Shown here in pieces: positions 1 to 9,083 of a stretch of 64,000 nucleotides of DNA. The notes under the pieces were generated by a model that worked only from the letters and a program-made list of their open reading frames with translations, was not told the origin of the DNA and ran no database searches. Location: the NCBI RefSeq assembly GCF_016100975.1, contig NZ_JACFRN010000003.1, positions 186,001-250,000 on the forward strand. The letters run 5' to 3'. The stretch is from Lactobacillus sp. W8174 (lineage in GTDB: Bacteria; Bacillota; Bacilli; Lactobacillales; Lactobacillaceae). The position numbers and the translations under genes are program-made. Within the stretch, counting starts at the first letter, position 1, and each line of letters opens with the position of its first letter.

Positions 1-1
1 A

Positions 2-559
2 ATGGTTGTTAAAGACGGCATTGAGAGTTTGACTGCTCGCAATATTGCCAAGGCTGGTCATTTTTCCACTCAGCCTTTATATCTTGAGTTTAATAGTATG
101 GAAGATTTGCGCAAAGAGGTTTTGCGTAAAATTGCGGACAACTTAAAGAATAATATTTTGCAAAAAAGTTATACTGGTAAACCATTAATAGATATGGATT
201 TATCATATATTGATTTTGCTAAGGAGCAGGAAAATCTTTTTAGAGCAATGTTTGTTGACGGTAAATTTGGTAGTAAAATTATCGCCGATACATTAATTAA
301 TTTTGGTATTGAAAAATTTAGAGAGCAGTATCCAGATAGTAATTATTCCGAGGATAGGATTAGAAGTGTTGTCATTGCTAACTGGATTACCACCAGTGGT
401 ATTGCTTCATTAATAGTTAATAAAATTGCAACATTTTCGCAAACACAAATTATAAATGTTTTAACAGCACAGATTAATGATGCAATCTTAAATGACTGGC
501 TAAGCAAGACAAGTAAAGTTTCTTTATTTGATACTAATGAAGACAAAGATAAGAAATAG
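2..559 (+). CDS. TetR-family transcriptional regulator (5' end cut by window edge)
   Basis: The visible protein starts inside a TetR-type helix-turn-helix (TARNIAKAGHFSTQPLYLEF, residues about 11-30), followed by a helical C-terminal ligand or dimer domain of about 140 residues. TetR proteins normally have 10-20 more residues before this point, so the real start is probably just outside the window, although an ATG lies at the very edge. It would act as a DNA-binding repressor. The ligand is unknown, because the C-terminal domain is not conserved enough to read. The downstream FMN reductase genes are a possible target only by proximity. Family call is firm, function is not. Confidence 0.75.
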   Translation: MVVKDGIESLTARNIAKAGHFSTQPLYLEFNSMEDLRKEVLRKIADNLKNNILQKSYTGKPLIDMDLSYIDFAKEQENLFRAMFVDGKFGSKIIADTLINFGIEKFREQYPDSNYSEDRIRSVVIANWITTSGIASLIVNKIATFSQTQIINVLTAQINDAILNDWLSKTSKVSLFDTNEDKDKK

Positions 560-655
560 ACTTTAATGCTCTATTAGCAAGGGAATGTTTGCTTGTGAGC
601 AGTTATTAAATTATTAAAACTATCTGAAACAAGGAACATGTTAAAAAGATACGGA

Positions 656-666
656 TATGCTATAAT
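656..666 (+). promoter_or_regulatory. Extended -10 promoter for the FMN reductase pair
   Basis: TGCTATAAT ends at 666, an extended -10 (TGnTATAAT), about 37 bases before the ATG of the first FMN reductase. No good -35 is seen 17 bases upstream. Confidence 0.5.
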
Positions 667-702
667 TAGTTTTGAAATTAGTTTTCCTGAAAGGTGGTTT
701 TT

Positions 703-1242
703 ATGAAAATCCTTGCATTATGTGGCTCAAATGCCAATAATTCATTTAATGAGGCATTGCTTAAATTTATTTCTAAGCATTTTGCCGACAAGTATGATTT
801 TAAGTTTGCAACTGTTAAAGGGTTGCCAATGTTTAAAGAGGGTGAAGATGCTCCAGAAGCAATCCAAACCTTGAGTAAAGAAATTGAGGACGCTGATTTG
901 GTTTTAATCGGTTCTCCTGAGCAACAACACTCTGTTACCAGTGCTTTAAGTAGCGCACTTGAGTGGTTATCTTGTGTAACTCACCCATTTAAGGGCAAGC
1001 CAGTTGCTATTGTGTCAACTTCACCAATGCCACAAGGTGGTTCTCGTTCACAAAGTCGTTTGAAGAGTTTGTTGACTGCACCAGGCTTTGGCGCTAAGGT
1101 CTTTAATGGTGATGAATTCATGATGGGTGTTGCACCAACTCAATTTGATGATAATGGTGACTTGAAAGATGAGTCAACTGTTAAATTCCTAGGTCAATTT
1201 TTCGATGAAGTTGATAGTTGGTACGCACAAGTAACTAAGTAG
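703..1242 (+). CDS. NAD(P)H-dependent FMN reductase family protein
   Basis: This flavodoxin-like protein of about 179 residues starts with [20 protein letters not shown], the FMN-phosphate-binding loop of the NADPH-dependent FMN reductase family. It also has the second conserved block ([20 protein letters not shown]) that contacts the isoalloxazine ring. It should reduce FMN, or a quinone or azo substrate, in the cytoplasm. The ATG at 703 is chosen because AAGGTGG lies 5 bases upstream. An in-frame GTG nine bases earlier overlaps that site. It is followed 11 bases later by a paralogue, so the two form an operon. Substrate cannot be read. Confidence 0.85.
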   Translation: MKILALCGSNANNSFNEALLKFISKHFADKYDFKFATVKGLPMFKEGEDAPEAIQTLSKEIEDADLVLIGSPEQQHSVTSALSSALEWLSCVTHPFKGKPVAIVSTSPMPQGGSRSQSRLKSLLTAPGFGAKVFNGDEFMMGVAPTQFDDNGDLKDESTVKFLGQFFDEVDSWYAQVTK

Positions 1243-1253
1243 GAGGGTCGAGA

Positions 1254-1802
1254 ATGAAAATATTAGCAATTGTTGGTACAAATGCACCCTTTTCCTATAA
1301 TCGCTTTTTGGCACAATTTATTGCCAAGCATTATAGTGACAAAGCAGATATTGAAGTAAAAGAAGTCGATAAATTGACACCTTTCTGCAGAACAGAAATG
1401 GCTGATGACACTATTAAGGCTTGGATTGAAGACGTTAAGAGTGCTGATGGTATCATAATCACTACCCCTGAATATGATCATACTATTCCTGCTGCTTTAA
1501 AGAGCAGTCTTGAATGGCTTGGTTCACATGCAGGTCCTAATGTTATGAAGATGAAGCCAGTTGCTGTTGCTGGTGCATCATACGGTGCACAAGGTACTGG
1601 TCGCGCTCAAGAAGATATGCGTGAAATTTTGCTTTCACCTGATATGAGTGCAAATGTATTGCCAGGCAACGAAGTTTTAATTGGTCAGGCTCCAGATAAG
1701 TTTAACAAAGAAACTGGAGAATTGACTGATGAAGCTACTATCAAGCAGTTAGATGGCATGATGGATAACTTCTTCAAGTTTGTTGAGCAAGCACATAAAT
1801 AA
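1254..1802 (+). CDS. NAD(P)H-dependent FMN reductase family protein
   Basis: A second flavodoxin-fold FMN reductase of 182 residues, paralogous to the gene before it: MKILAIVGTNAPFSYNRFL at the phosphate loop and TTPEYDHTIPAALKSSLEWL at the flavin site. The TPEYDHTIP form is closer to the textbook family motif (PEYN.S.P) than the GSPEQQHS form of its neighbour, so the two probably differ in substrate. AGGAGGG lies just before the ATG. A perfect-stem terminator follows, closing a two-gene operon. Confidence 0.87.
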   Translation: MKILAIVGTNAPFSYNRFLAQFIAKHYSDKADIEVKEVDKLTPFCRTEMADDTIKAWIEDVKSADGIIITTPEYDHTIPAALKSSLEWLGSHAGPNVMKMKPVAVAGASYGAQGTGRAQEDMREILLSPDMSANVLPGNEVLIGQAPDKFNKETGELTDEATIKQLDGMMDNFFKFVEQAHK

Positions 1803-1831
1803 ACTTTTGCCAGTTTAACTGGTAGAGAGTA

Positions 1832-1872
1832 AAATAACCGGATAGGAGCATCCTATCCGGTTATTTTTGATT
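1832..1872 (+). terminator. Intrinsic terminator after FMN reductase pair
   Basis: A perfect 16-bp stem (1832-1847 with 1851-1866), GCA loop, then a T-rich run. It separates the reductase operon from the phosphatase gene. Confidence 0.92.
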
Positions 1873-1887
1873 TGAAAGGAAGTTGGC

Positions 1888-2679
1888 ATGACAAAACCTG
1901 TCGTTTTACCTGTAAAATCTGTTCGTAATCCCCGCGACTTGGGCGGCTATATTGGCCTGGGCGGCCATAAAATCAAAAGTTGGCGATTATTGCGCACTGG
2001 CAACATAAGTGAAATATCATTAAAAGATGAAAAATTTTTGCTTGCTAATGGTTTGACTAAAATTATTGACTTACGTTCACCAGCTGAGTGCAAGGCTAAC
2101 CCTGACCGAAATATACCAGGGGTTGCTCATTATGAATTCCCATTGTCAGCTGATGACAATACTGGTGGCAATGGCCTTGATAGGAGTATAGAATTTGAGC
2201 AATATCGCCATGATCAATATGCGGGTTTTTATACAATGTGCCAAAGATATCATGATCATGTCAGCAATAAATTTGCACAGAATAGCATTCACCAAATTGT
2301 CAGTTTAATTGCTGAAACGACTCATGGCTCAGTTTTATACCATTGCTCGGAAGGTAAAGACAGGACGGGATTGGTAACTGTAATATTGCTTCACATTTTA
2401 GGAGTAGATCTAGAGACGATTCGGCAGGATTATCTTTATTCCAACTTAATGCTCAACGATTACCGCAAGGTGCGTGATGAGCGCCTTAAAAGAGCTGGAG
2501 AAAATGATAAGTTCCGTGCCAACATGCGTATTTTGGGTTCGGTAGCCAATGCGTATATTGATACGAGCTTGATTACAATCAATGAAAACTATGGCGGCAT
2601 GGATTCTTATATTGACAACCAATTAAGAATCGATGAGCAGATGAAAGAAAAAATAAGAGAAAACTATTTGGAAAAGTAG
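1888..2679 (+). CDS. Protein-tyrosine phosphatase (Tyr_Phosphatase3 / IphP-like)
   Basis: Contains the P-loop HCSEGKDRTG (catalytic Cys about residue 153), which fits the HCxxGKDRT signature of bacterial IphP/MptpB-like dual-specificity phosphatases. The N-terminal block RNPRDLGGY and the strand LTKIIDLRSPAEC are also typical. Length (263 residues) is normal for the family. There is no signal peptide, so it should be cytoplasmic. It could dephosphorylate tyrosine or phosphoinositide substrates; the physiological target is unknown. The ATG follows GAAAGGAAG. The apbE gene starts 11 bases after its stop, so the two are likely co-transcribed. Confidence 0.87.
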   Translation: MTKPVVLPVKSVRNPRDLGGYIGLGGHKIKSWRLLRTGNISEISLKDEKFLLANGLTKIIDLRSPAECKANPDRNIPGVAHYEFPLSADDNTGGNGLDRSIEFEQYRHDQYAGFYTMCQRYHDHVSNKFAQNSIHQIVSLIAETTHGSVLYHCSEGKDRTGLVTVILLHILGVDLETIRQDYLYSNLMLNDYRKVRDERLKRAGENDKFRANMRILGSVANAYIDTSLITINENYGGMDSYIDNQLRIDEQMKEKIRENYLEK

Positions 2680-2690
2680 GGATAAAATCA

Positions 2691-3620
2691 ATGATTAAAA
2701 ATTTAACTTTAGAACAACAAGTGGGACAGCATCATGCTTTAGGCACATCAATAACCTTACAAATCTTTGGAGCGCGCGATAAAAATGTCATTAACGACTC
2801 TTTTAATTTGATTGACCATTATGAAGATTTATTAACAGTTAATCGTGATGAATCTGAAGTTATGGATGTAAATCATGCGGCTGGTAAACAGCCAGTGCAA
2901 GTTTCCAGTGGTACCTATGATTTGATCAAATTGGCGGTAGAAAAAAGCCGGGAAAATTTTGGCTTCAATGCTTTAATTGGTCCAGTCGTTAAATTATGGG
3001 CAATTGGCTTTAAGGGGGCCCATGTTCCAACTGCTGATCAGATTAAAGAAAGGATGAAGCTAATTGATCCTTTTAGTGTTGACTTGAATGACGCTGACCA
3101 AACCGTTTTTTTGAAAAAGTCAGGAATGGAATTAGATCTGGGAGGTATTGCCAAGGGCTGGATCGCGGATCGCATTAAGGACTTTTGGTTGGCCTACGGT
3201 GTTCATGCCGGAATTATTAATCTTGGCGGCAACATTTTACTTGTTGGCGACTCACCTAAAAGGACTAGCGGTCAGTGGTCAGTAGGAGTGCAAGATCCTA
3301 AAGAGCCTCGTGGCAATAATATTGCTTCGGTAATGGTGCCAGAATGTTCAGCGGTTACTAGTGGCACTTATGAACGCTACCTGGAAGTTGACGGCCATAA
3401 ATATCATCATTTAATTGACCCACGGACTGGTTATCCAGTTGAAACAAATTTAGCTGGAGTCACTACCTTTACCAAGTATTCAGTTGAAGCAGAAATCGAA
3501 TGCAAGAGACTGTTCTTTGCAGGAAAGCCGCTTGCTGGTTGGCATGATGATCCTGATCGCATTGGAGCTGTCTTTGTATATAATGATGAACACGTTGAGT
3601 ATGACAATTTTCAAAAGTAG
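2691..3620 (+). CDS. apbE: FAD:protein FMN transferase (ApbE family)
   Basis: ApbE-family flavin transferase of 309 residues that covalently attaches FMN from FAD to Thr/Ser residues of target proteins. Family blocks visible are GTSITLQIFG at the N-terminus, ELDLGGIAKGWIADRI in the middle (FAD and Mg binding) and the C-terminal SAVTSGTYERY with HHLIDPRTGYPV. No lipobox or signal peptide is seen, which is unusual for proteobacterial ApbE but common for cytoplasmic or short forms in lactobacilli. The flavinylation target (for example a fumarate reductase-like or Rnf/Nqr-type protein) is not in this window. A terminator follows directly. Confidence 0.9.
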   Translation: MIKNLTLEQQVGQHHALGTSITLQIFGARDKNVINDSFNLIDHYEDLLTVNRDESEVMDVNHAAGKQPVQVSSGTYDLIKLAVEKSRENFGFNALIGPVVKLWAIGFKGAHVPTADQIKERMKLIDPFSVDLNDADQTVFLKKSGMELDLGGIAKGWIADRIKDFWLAYGVHAGIINLGGNILLVGDSPKRTSGQWSVGVQDPKEPRGNNIASVMVPECSAVTSGTYERYLEVDGHKYHHLIDPRTGYPVETNLAGVTTFTKYSVEAEIECKRLFFAGKPLAGWHDDPDRIGAVFVYNDEHVEYDNFQK

Positions 3621-3655
3621 TAAATAAAAGTGCCGTGAAGGGCACTTTTTATTTA
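3621..3655 (+). terminator. Intrinsic terminator after apbE
   Basis: TAAATAAAAGTGCC pairs with GGCACTTTTTATTTA around a six-base loop. It begins directly at the apbE stop. Confidence 0.85.
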
Positions 3656-3736
3656 CAGTATGTTCTTATTCTTAAAAGGTAATGATAAGGGCGCTATTTA
3701 CAATTTTATTAAAAAACAGTTCTAAATTTAATTATT

Positions 3737-4273
3737 TTAAGCAGCTGTTCGACTAATGCTAAAAATGCTGTTAAACAAACCATTGGATAAACCGGGAGTG
3801 TTGTAAATAATGAAACGGATAAATGACGAATCAAGGGTCTGCTGGATAAACCACGGGTTTTGTAAAGCATTAAGCATTGACAATATAATATAAACGAAAA
3901 AGTAACTGGCAAAAAAGGATGCAAAAGCACCTAATACGCTATCAAGTAAATTGCCAAAATTAGTTGCATGAGGATTTTTATTTGGCACCCATCCTTTAAA
4001 AATCTTAACCACCATCTTGCCGATAAAGACAATAACAAAAAATGCTAAAAAACGGAAAAGCATTAAGTTGGTTCCAGGAGTTAGAGTGGTTTGAATATTC
4101 TGTCCCGTAATTTGACTGTAAAGCCAATTGCCAACAGGATTCTGAAAAAGGATTGCGGCAATGAAGACAATAGCAGAAAATACCAAATTGATGATTAGTC
4201 TGGTAAAGCCTGTTTGAAATCCTTTATAAGTTTTTAGTGCCAAATAAGCCAGAACAATTAGAGTAACAATCAT
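3737..4273 (-). CDS. CvpA family membrane protein
   Basis: A 178-residue protein with about four hydrophobic segments and the CvpA-type N-terminus (LIVLAYLALKTYKGFQTGFTR), including the conserved G-x-x-x-G patch after the first helix. CvpA proteins are inner-membrane proteins linked to envelope homeostasis and, in E. coli, colicin V export; the molecular role is not known. It is transcribed against its neighbours on both sides, sits convergent to apbE, and its ATG at 4273 is preceded by GGAG. Family assignment rests on topology and the N-terminal motif. Confidence 0.8.
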   Translation of the reverse strand: MIVTLIVLAYLALKTYKGFQTGFTRLIINLVFSAIVFIAAILFQNPVGNWLYSQITGQNIQTTLTPGTNLMLFRFLAFFVIVFIGKMVVKIFKGWVPNKNPHATNFGNLLDSVLGAFASFFASYFFVYIILSMLNALQNPWFIQQTLDSSFIRFIIYNTPGLSNGLFNSIFSISRTAA

Positions 4274-4430
4274 ATTAATCTCCTTTGACGATATTATAGC
4301 TTAATTTATGCGTTTAGACTTTGACGACAGTCGAAAAATATTTCATAATTAAAGGGATGCATTGACTTTACAATAAGCCATTTTTAGCGTTAAATTTAGA
4401 GGGTGTGAAACAAGGTTTCACGGGTGAAAA

Positions 4431-5153
4431 ATGAATCCTGAACAATTTGTCCAAGAATTATCAAAACGTAATTTTAAATTAAATGAAAATCAAATCAACC
4501 AATTTAACCAATACTTTACCAGTCTGATTGAAGCTAATAAAAAAGTTAATCTTACTCGCATAACAGAAAAAGATGATGTTTACCTAAAACATTTTTTCGA
4601 TAGTATTACGCCTCTTTTAATGTTTGGCGAAATATTTAAAAAGTCCCAGTCTTTGTGTGATGTTGGTGCGGGTGCTGGTTTTCCATCAATTCCGCTTAAA
4701 ATTATGTTGCCGGAATTGCAGGTAACGATCGTCGATTCTCTGGGTAAAAGGTTGAATTTTTTGCAAGGGTTAATCAGCCAGCTAAATTTAAAAAATGTTG
4801 CTTTAGTTCATGGTCGCGCTGAAGACGTGGGCCAAAACAAACAATATCGTGAGCAGTTTGATATTGTAACTGCCCGGGCTGTTGCCAACATGGCTGTGTT
4901 GAGTGAATATTGTTTGCCACTAGTTAAGAAAAACGGCAATTTTATCGCTCTCAAGGGACCAAAAGCTGAAGATGAATTAAAATCTAGTCAGAAAGCTTTA
5001 AAAACTTTAGGCGGCAAGGCAATTGCCATAAAAGAATTGCAACTGCCTCAAAGCAGTGAAGATCGCACGCTAATCTTGATAAAAAAAGTGCAGCCTACAC
5101 CCAAAAAATATCCGCGGCAGGCGGGTACGCCGCACCGCAAACCAATTCATTAA
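4431..5153 (+). CDS. rsmG: 16S rRNA (guanine-527-N7)-methyltransferase RsmG
   Basis: RsmG (GidB), 240 residues. It has the SAM-binding block [15 protein letters not shown], then [11 protein letters not shown] (ribose-binding acidic end of strand 2) and [12 protein letters not shown]. The C-terminus ends in a basic tail ([17 protein letters not shown]), as usual. It methylates N7 of G527 in 16S rRNA, close to the decoding site. It heads the rsmG-noc-parA-parB cluster that normally lies near the origin of replication in Firmicutes. The 16-base gap before noc suggests co-transcription. Confidence 0.96.
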   Translation: MNPEQFVQELSKRNFKLNENQINQFNQYFTSLIEANKKVNLTRITEKDDVYLKHFFDSITPLLMFGEIFKKSQSLCDVGAGAGFPSIPLKIMLPELQVTIVDSLGKRLNFLQGLISQLNLKNVALVHGRAEDVGQNKQYREQFDIVTARAVANMAVLSEYCLPLVKKNGNFIALKGPKAEDELKSSQKALKTLGGKAIAIKELQLPQSSEDRTLILIKKVQPTPKKYPRQAGTPHRKPIH

Positions 5154-5168
5154 ACAGGGGGACTCAAA

Positions 5169-6017
5169 ATGTCATTATTTTCTTCTTTGCGTCATCATGA
5201 AGAAATACCTAAAAATAAACAAGTTCAAGATATTGAACTAAGTAAAATTAAACCTAATTCATATCAACCACGACATGAGTTTTCTGAAGAATCAATTCGT
5301 GAATTAGCAACGACTTTAGATAAAGATGGTTTGCTTCAACCTATTATTGTGCGTGAAAAGGGTGATGATTATGAAATTATTGCTGGTGAGCGCAGATTGC
5401 GGGCCGCAAAGCATCTTGCTTGGGAAAAAATTCCGGCTATCGTTAACAATATGGATGATAGTCAAGCTGCTTCATTAGCTTTAATAGAAAACCTGCAAAG
5501 AGAAGATTTAAATCCGATTGATGAAGCACAGGCCTATAATAATCTCATGAAGTTAAATAATTTAACTCAAACAACTTTGGCCCAAAATATTGGCAAGTCG
5601 CAATCTTATGTAGCGAATAAGTTGCGCCTACTAAAGCTGACACCTAAGGTGCAGAGTTATTTGGCCAGTGGTGAAATTTCTCCTCGTCATGGTCGTTGTT
5701 TAGTCGGGCTTAGTGAAAAAGACCAGAGCCGCGTTCTCGATGAAATTTTGGCTCACAACCTTAATGTGAGTGATACCGAGAAAATCGTTAAAAATGTAGA
5801 GCAATATTTTGCCGACAAAAAAATTGAGGACAAAGAAAAAGAGCAGGCTGAAAAGACCAGACGAGCAGCTAATCGCATTCCCAAGGACTTAAAAGTACAG
5901 ATTAATACGATCAAAAAGGCAATAAAACTTGCACAGCAGTCTGGCATTAAAGTTAAGTTTAAAGAAAATAACGATCCTGATGATTATATGATTACGATTG
6001 AATTAAAAAGAAAGTAG
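5169..6017 (+). CDS. noc: Nucleoid occlusion protein Noc (ParB-like)
   Basis: ParB-family protein of 282 residues with the N-terminal ParB/CTPase block (KIKPNSYQPRHEF, IIAGERRLRAAKHL), the helix-turn-helix (TTLAQNIGKSQSYVANKLRLL) and a charged coiled C-terminus. It stands between rsmG and parA, with a second ParB paralogue after parA, which is the classical noc position. The short N-terminus (MSLFSSLRHHEE) fits the amphipathic membrane-targeting helix known from Noc. It binds NBS sites and blocks septum formation over the nucleoid. The start follows an AGGGGG site. Confidence 0.9.
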   Translation: MSLFSSLRHHEEIPKNKQVQDIELSKIKPNSYQPRHEFSEESIRELATTLDKDGLLQPIIVREKGDDYEIIAGERRLRAAKHLAWEKIPAIVNNMDDSQAASLALIENLQREDLNPIDEAQAYNNLMKLNNLTQTTLAQNIGKSQSYVANKLRLLKLTPKVQSYLASGEISPRHGRCLVGLSEKDQSRVLDEILAHNLNVSDTEKIVKNVEQYFADKKIEDKEKEQAEKTRRAANRIPKDLKVQINTIKKAIKLAQQSGIKVKFKENNDPDDYMITIELKRK

Positions 6018-6032
6018 GAAGGCATGGAAAAT

Positions 6033-6812
6033 ATGGTGAGTGTAATTTCGGTTGCTAACCAAAAAGGTGGCGTTGGTAAGACGACCACGACTATTAATTT
6101 GGCGGCTTCGATTGCAGAACGCGGTTATCAAGTCTTAATAGTGGATATTGATCCGCAGGGTAATGCCACTTCTGGCTTGGGAATTGAAAAGTCCGCAATT
6201 GATCAAGATATTTATAGCGTTTTGATTAATGATGTTCCGCTTAAAGATACGATTTTCCATACTTCGACTAATCGCCTGGATTTAGTTCCAGCAACTATTA
6301 ATTTGTCTGGTGCGGAAACAGAACTGATTAGTATGATGGCACGAGAAACGCGGTTGAAATCAGCTTTAGACTCAATTAGTGGCAATTACGACTTTATCTT
6401 TATTGATTGTCCGCCTTCTTTAGGTCAATTGTCTATTAATGCCTTTACAGCATCTGATTCAATTTTGATTCCGGTTCAAAGTGAGTATTATGCTATGGAA
6501 GGTCTTAGTCAGTTACTTAACACTATCCGCTTGGTGCAAAAGCACTTTAACAAAGACCTTGGAGTTGAGGGAGTTTTACTGACAATGCTAGATGCCCGGA
6601 CTAATCTGGGTGCTGAAGTTGTTAAAGAAGTACGTTCCTATTTTTCTGATAAAGTATATAAAACTATTATCCCCAGAATTACCAAACTGGCTGAAGCACC
6701 AAGTTATGGTCAAGCAATTACGGAATATGCGCCAAATTCTCGTGGTGCCGAAGTTTATGATGATTTAGCCAAGGAGGTGTTGAAGAATCATGGCAAGAAA
6801 CTCAAGAAATAA
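6033..6812 (+). CDS. parA: Chromosome-partition ATPase ParA (Soj)
   Basis: ParA/Soj ATPase of about 259 residues with the deviant Walker A KGGVGKTTT, Walker A' (VDIDPQGNATSG) and Walker B (FIFIDCPPSL). It acts with ParB bound at parS in chromosome segregation and DnaA control. The ATG at 6033 (MVSVISVANQKGG) is preferred: AGGAAGG lies 10 bases upstream of it but only one base before the alternative ATG at 6024. It overlaps parB by 23 bases, which points to translational coupling. Confidence 0.93.
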   Translation: MVSVISVANQKGGVGKTTTTINLAASIAERGYQVLIVDIDPQGNATSGLGIEKSAIDQDIYSVLINDVPLKDTIFHTSTNRLDLVPATINLSGAETELISMMARETRLKSALDSISGNYDFIFIDCPPSLGQLSINAFTASDSILIPVQSEYYAMEGLSQLLNTIRLVQKHFNKDLGVEGVLLTMLDARTNLGAEVVKEVRSYFSDKVYKTIIPRITKLAEAPSYGQAITEYAPNSRGAEVYDDLAKEVLKNHGKKLKK

Positions 6813-7680
6813 GGACACCAAAAAGCATGGTGGTCTCGGTCGCGGGATCGAAGCGCTGTTTGAAGACGAGCCGCAGATTGAAGACAATAATGAGGAAGAA
6901 ATTCAAGATTTAAACTTGGGCGATATCAGGCCTAATCCATATCAGCCTCGGAAAAATTTTGATGACAAATCGCTTAAAGAACTAGCTGATTCAATTAAAG
7001 AAAATGGTGTCTTTCAGCCTATAATTGTGCGTAAGTCTATTAACGGCTATGAAATTATTGCCGGTGAGCGTCGCTTTCGCGCCTCTAAATTAGCTAAGAA
7101 AACTACTATACCGGCAATTGTGCGTGACTTTAGTGAAAGTCAAATGATGGAAGTTGCGGTTCTGGAAAACTTGCAGCGTGAAGATTTAACACCGCTTGAA
7201 GAAGCCCAGGCTTACGAAATGTTGCAAAAAAACTTGGGTCTGACTCAAGAAGAAGTTTCAAAAAGAATGGGCAAATCCCGTCCTTATATTGCGAATTACT
7301 TGCGTCTGTTAACCTTGCCTAATAAGACCAAACATTTATTACAGCACGGTGATCTTTCTATGGGTCAGGCCAGAACACTTTTAGGTTTGAAAAACAAAGA
7401 CAAGATTGATGAAGTAGCAAAACAAGTAGTTAAAGAAGGGATGCCGGTGCGCAAAGTTGAGGCACTGGTCGCCAATCTTAATGCTAAAAAGCCCCGCAAA
7501 AAGACAGTGCAGAAGTCACCCTTTATCCGCGCTACTGAACATCAGCTGGCTAATAAATTGGGTTCAACTGTCAATATTTCTGAAAGCAAAAAGGGCAGTG
7601 GTCATTTATCTATCGGCTTTTCTTCAACTGCCGAATTAAACAGAATACTTGATGTACTGGGAGTCGATCTTGATGAATAA
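6790..7680 (+). CDS. parB: Chromosome-partition protein ParB (Spo0J)
   Basis: ParB of 296 residues: RGIEALF near the N-terminus (ParA-interacting region), IRPNPYQPRKNF and IIAGERRFRASKL (CTP and parS clamp motifs), helix-turn-helix LTQEEVSKRMGKSRPYIANYLRLL, and a dimerisation C-terminus. It binds parS and spreads along the DNA as a CTP-dependent clamp. AAGGAGG inside parA precedes its ATG. Paralogous to noc two genes upstream, and the longer N-terminal extension distinguishes it. Confidence 0.95.
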   Translation: MARNSRNKDTKKHGGLGRGIEALFEDEPQIEDNNEEEIQDLNLGDIRPNPYQPRKNFDDKSLKELADSIKENGVFQPIIVRKSINGYEIIAGERRFRASKLAKKTTIPAIVRDFSESQMMEVAVLENLQREDLTPLEEAQAYEMLQKNLGLTQEEVSKRMGKSRPYIANYLRLLTLPNKTKHLLQHGDLSMGQARTLLGLKNKDKIDEVAKQVVKEGMPVRKVEALVANLNAKKPRKKTVQKSPFIRATEHQLANKLGSTVNISESKKGSGHLSIGFSSTAELNRILDVLGVDLDE

Positions 7681-7948
7681 AGAAATTTCCTATAGTTTAG
7701 CGGACACGGTACTGATGAAAAAGCCTCATGCCTGTAAAACTAATGACTGGGAAGTCTTGCGCATAGGAGCAGATATCAGGTTAAAATGTATGGGCTGCGG
7801 CCACATCGTAATGATGCCGCGTTCAAAGTTTACGCATAACTTTAAAAAAGTTTTAACTAAGGCGAATGATCCGGTCAACACTAAAAATGAGCTTTATGTG
7901 CCTAAAAATGAAATAGCACAACCGCACTTTAATCAAGATAATAACTGA
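7673..7948 (+). CDS. DUF951 family protein
   Basis: A 91-residue protein whose core (ADTVLMKKPHACKTNDWEV followed by IGADIRLKCMGCGHIVMMPR) matches DUF951. The CMGCGH pair of cysteines could bind a metal or nucleic acid, but function is not known. The ATG at 7673 overlaps the end of parB by eight bases and has CTGGGAG upstream. An in-frame ATG at 7649 lies deeper in parB and is less likely. DUF951 between parB and ychF is a typical Firmicutes arrangement. Confidence 0.88.
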   Translation: MNKEISYSLADTVLMKKPHACKTNDWEVLRIGADIRLKCMGCGHIVMMPRSKFTHNFKKVLTKANDPVNTKNELYVPKNEIAQPHFNQDNN

Positions 7949-7973
7949 TTTTGTTTTAGAAAGAGGATAAAAA

Positions 7974-9074
7974 ATGTCACTAACTGCTGGGATTGTTGGG
8001 TTGCCTAATGTTGGTAAGTCGACTTTGTTTAACGCAATTACTAAAGCGGGAGCGGAAATGGCCAACTATCCGTTTGCTACGATTGAACCGAATGTTGGTA
8101 TGGTGGAAGTTCCAGACAAGAGACTTGCTAGAATTCAGGAACTAATTCCCGCTAAAAAAATAGTTCATACTACTTTTGAATTTACTGATATTGCCGGTTT
8201 AGTTAAAGGGGCTTCCAAAGGAGAAGGTCTGGGTAATAAATTCTTGGAAAATATTCGCCAAACTGATGCGATTATCCATGTTGTCCGTGCTTTTGAAGAT
8301 GACAATATTACTTCCGTTACCGGTAAAGTGGATCCAGAAGAAGATATCAATACTATTAATTTAGAACTGGCAATTGCCGATTTAGATGCTGTTAACCGCC
8401 GCATTAATAAGGTTAAAAAGATTGCCCAGCAAAATGACAAGGAAGCTAAAGCTGAATTTAACGTTTTGCAAAAAATTAAGCCAGTTCTAGAAGAGGGTAA
8501 ACCCGTGCGCTCAATCAAGTTTAATGAAGATGACCAAAAAATTGTTAAGGGCCTATTTTTGTTAACTGACAAGCCGGTTATTTATGTTGCTAATATTGCT
8601 GAAAATTCAATGGCCGATCCCGAAAAAGATCAATATTATCAAATTGTTAAAAAGCACGCTGAAAGTGAAAATGCTGAATGCTTAGGTATATCCGCAGCTA
8701 CTGAAGAAGAGATTGCTGGCTTAGATGACGATGAAAAAGCCGAGTTTTTAGAAGCTGAAGGGGTAACTGAGTCGGGTCTTGACCGTTTAATCCGGGCAGC
8801 CTACCATATTTTGGGACTAAGAACTTTCTTTACAGCTGGTGGTCCTGAGACTCGTGCCTGGACTTTCCATAAGGGCATGAAAGCACCACAAGTTGCCGGT
8901 GTTATTCACTCTGATTTTGAACGCGGATTTATTCGCGCGGAAGTAGTTTCATACACGGATTTAGACAAATATGAAACCATGCAGAAAGTTAAAGAAGCTG
9001 GTAGGTTGCGTCTTGAAGGGAAAGATTATGAAGTTCAAGATGGCGACATTATTGAATTTAGATTTAACGTTTAG
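7974..9074 (+). CDS. ychF: Ribosome-binding ATPase YchF (OLA1 family)
   Basis: OBG-family P-loop protein of 366 residues with G1 GLPNVGKSTLFNAI, G3-like DIAGLVKGASKGEGLGN and the C-terminal TGS domain (LRTFFTAGGPETRAWTF onward). In YchF/OLA1 the G4 motif NKxD is replaced by N-x-x-E, and here YVANIAENS shows this, so ATP rather than GTP is expected. It associates with ribosomes and acts in stress responses and translation from leaderless mRNA. AAAGAGG precedes the ATG. Confidence 0.97.
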   Translation: MSLTAGIVGLPNVGKSTLFNAITKAGAEMANYPFATIEPNVGMVEVPDKRLARIQELIPAKKIVHTTFEFTDIAGLVKGASKGEGLGNKFLENIRQTDAIIHVVRAFEDDNITSVTGKVDPEEDINTINLELAIADLDAVNRRINKVKKIAQQNDKEAKAEFNVLQKIKPVLEEGKPVRSIKFNEDDQKIVKGLFLLTDKPVIYVANIAENSMADPEKDQYYQIVKKHAESENAECLGISAATEEEIAGLDDDEKAEFLEAEGVTESGLDRLIRAAYHILGLRTFFTAGGPETRAWTFHKGMKAPQVAGVIHSDFERGFIRAEVVSYTDLDKYETMQKVKEAGRLRLEGKDYEVQDGDIIEFRFNV

Positions 9075-9083
9075 GAAATAATA

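Noticed and set aside
4405-4421. Canonical parS site
   Set aside because: The half-sites are in the wrong order and spacing (GTGAAAC-AAG-GTTTCAC rather than TGTTTCACGTGAAACA). Kept only as a low-interest finding.
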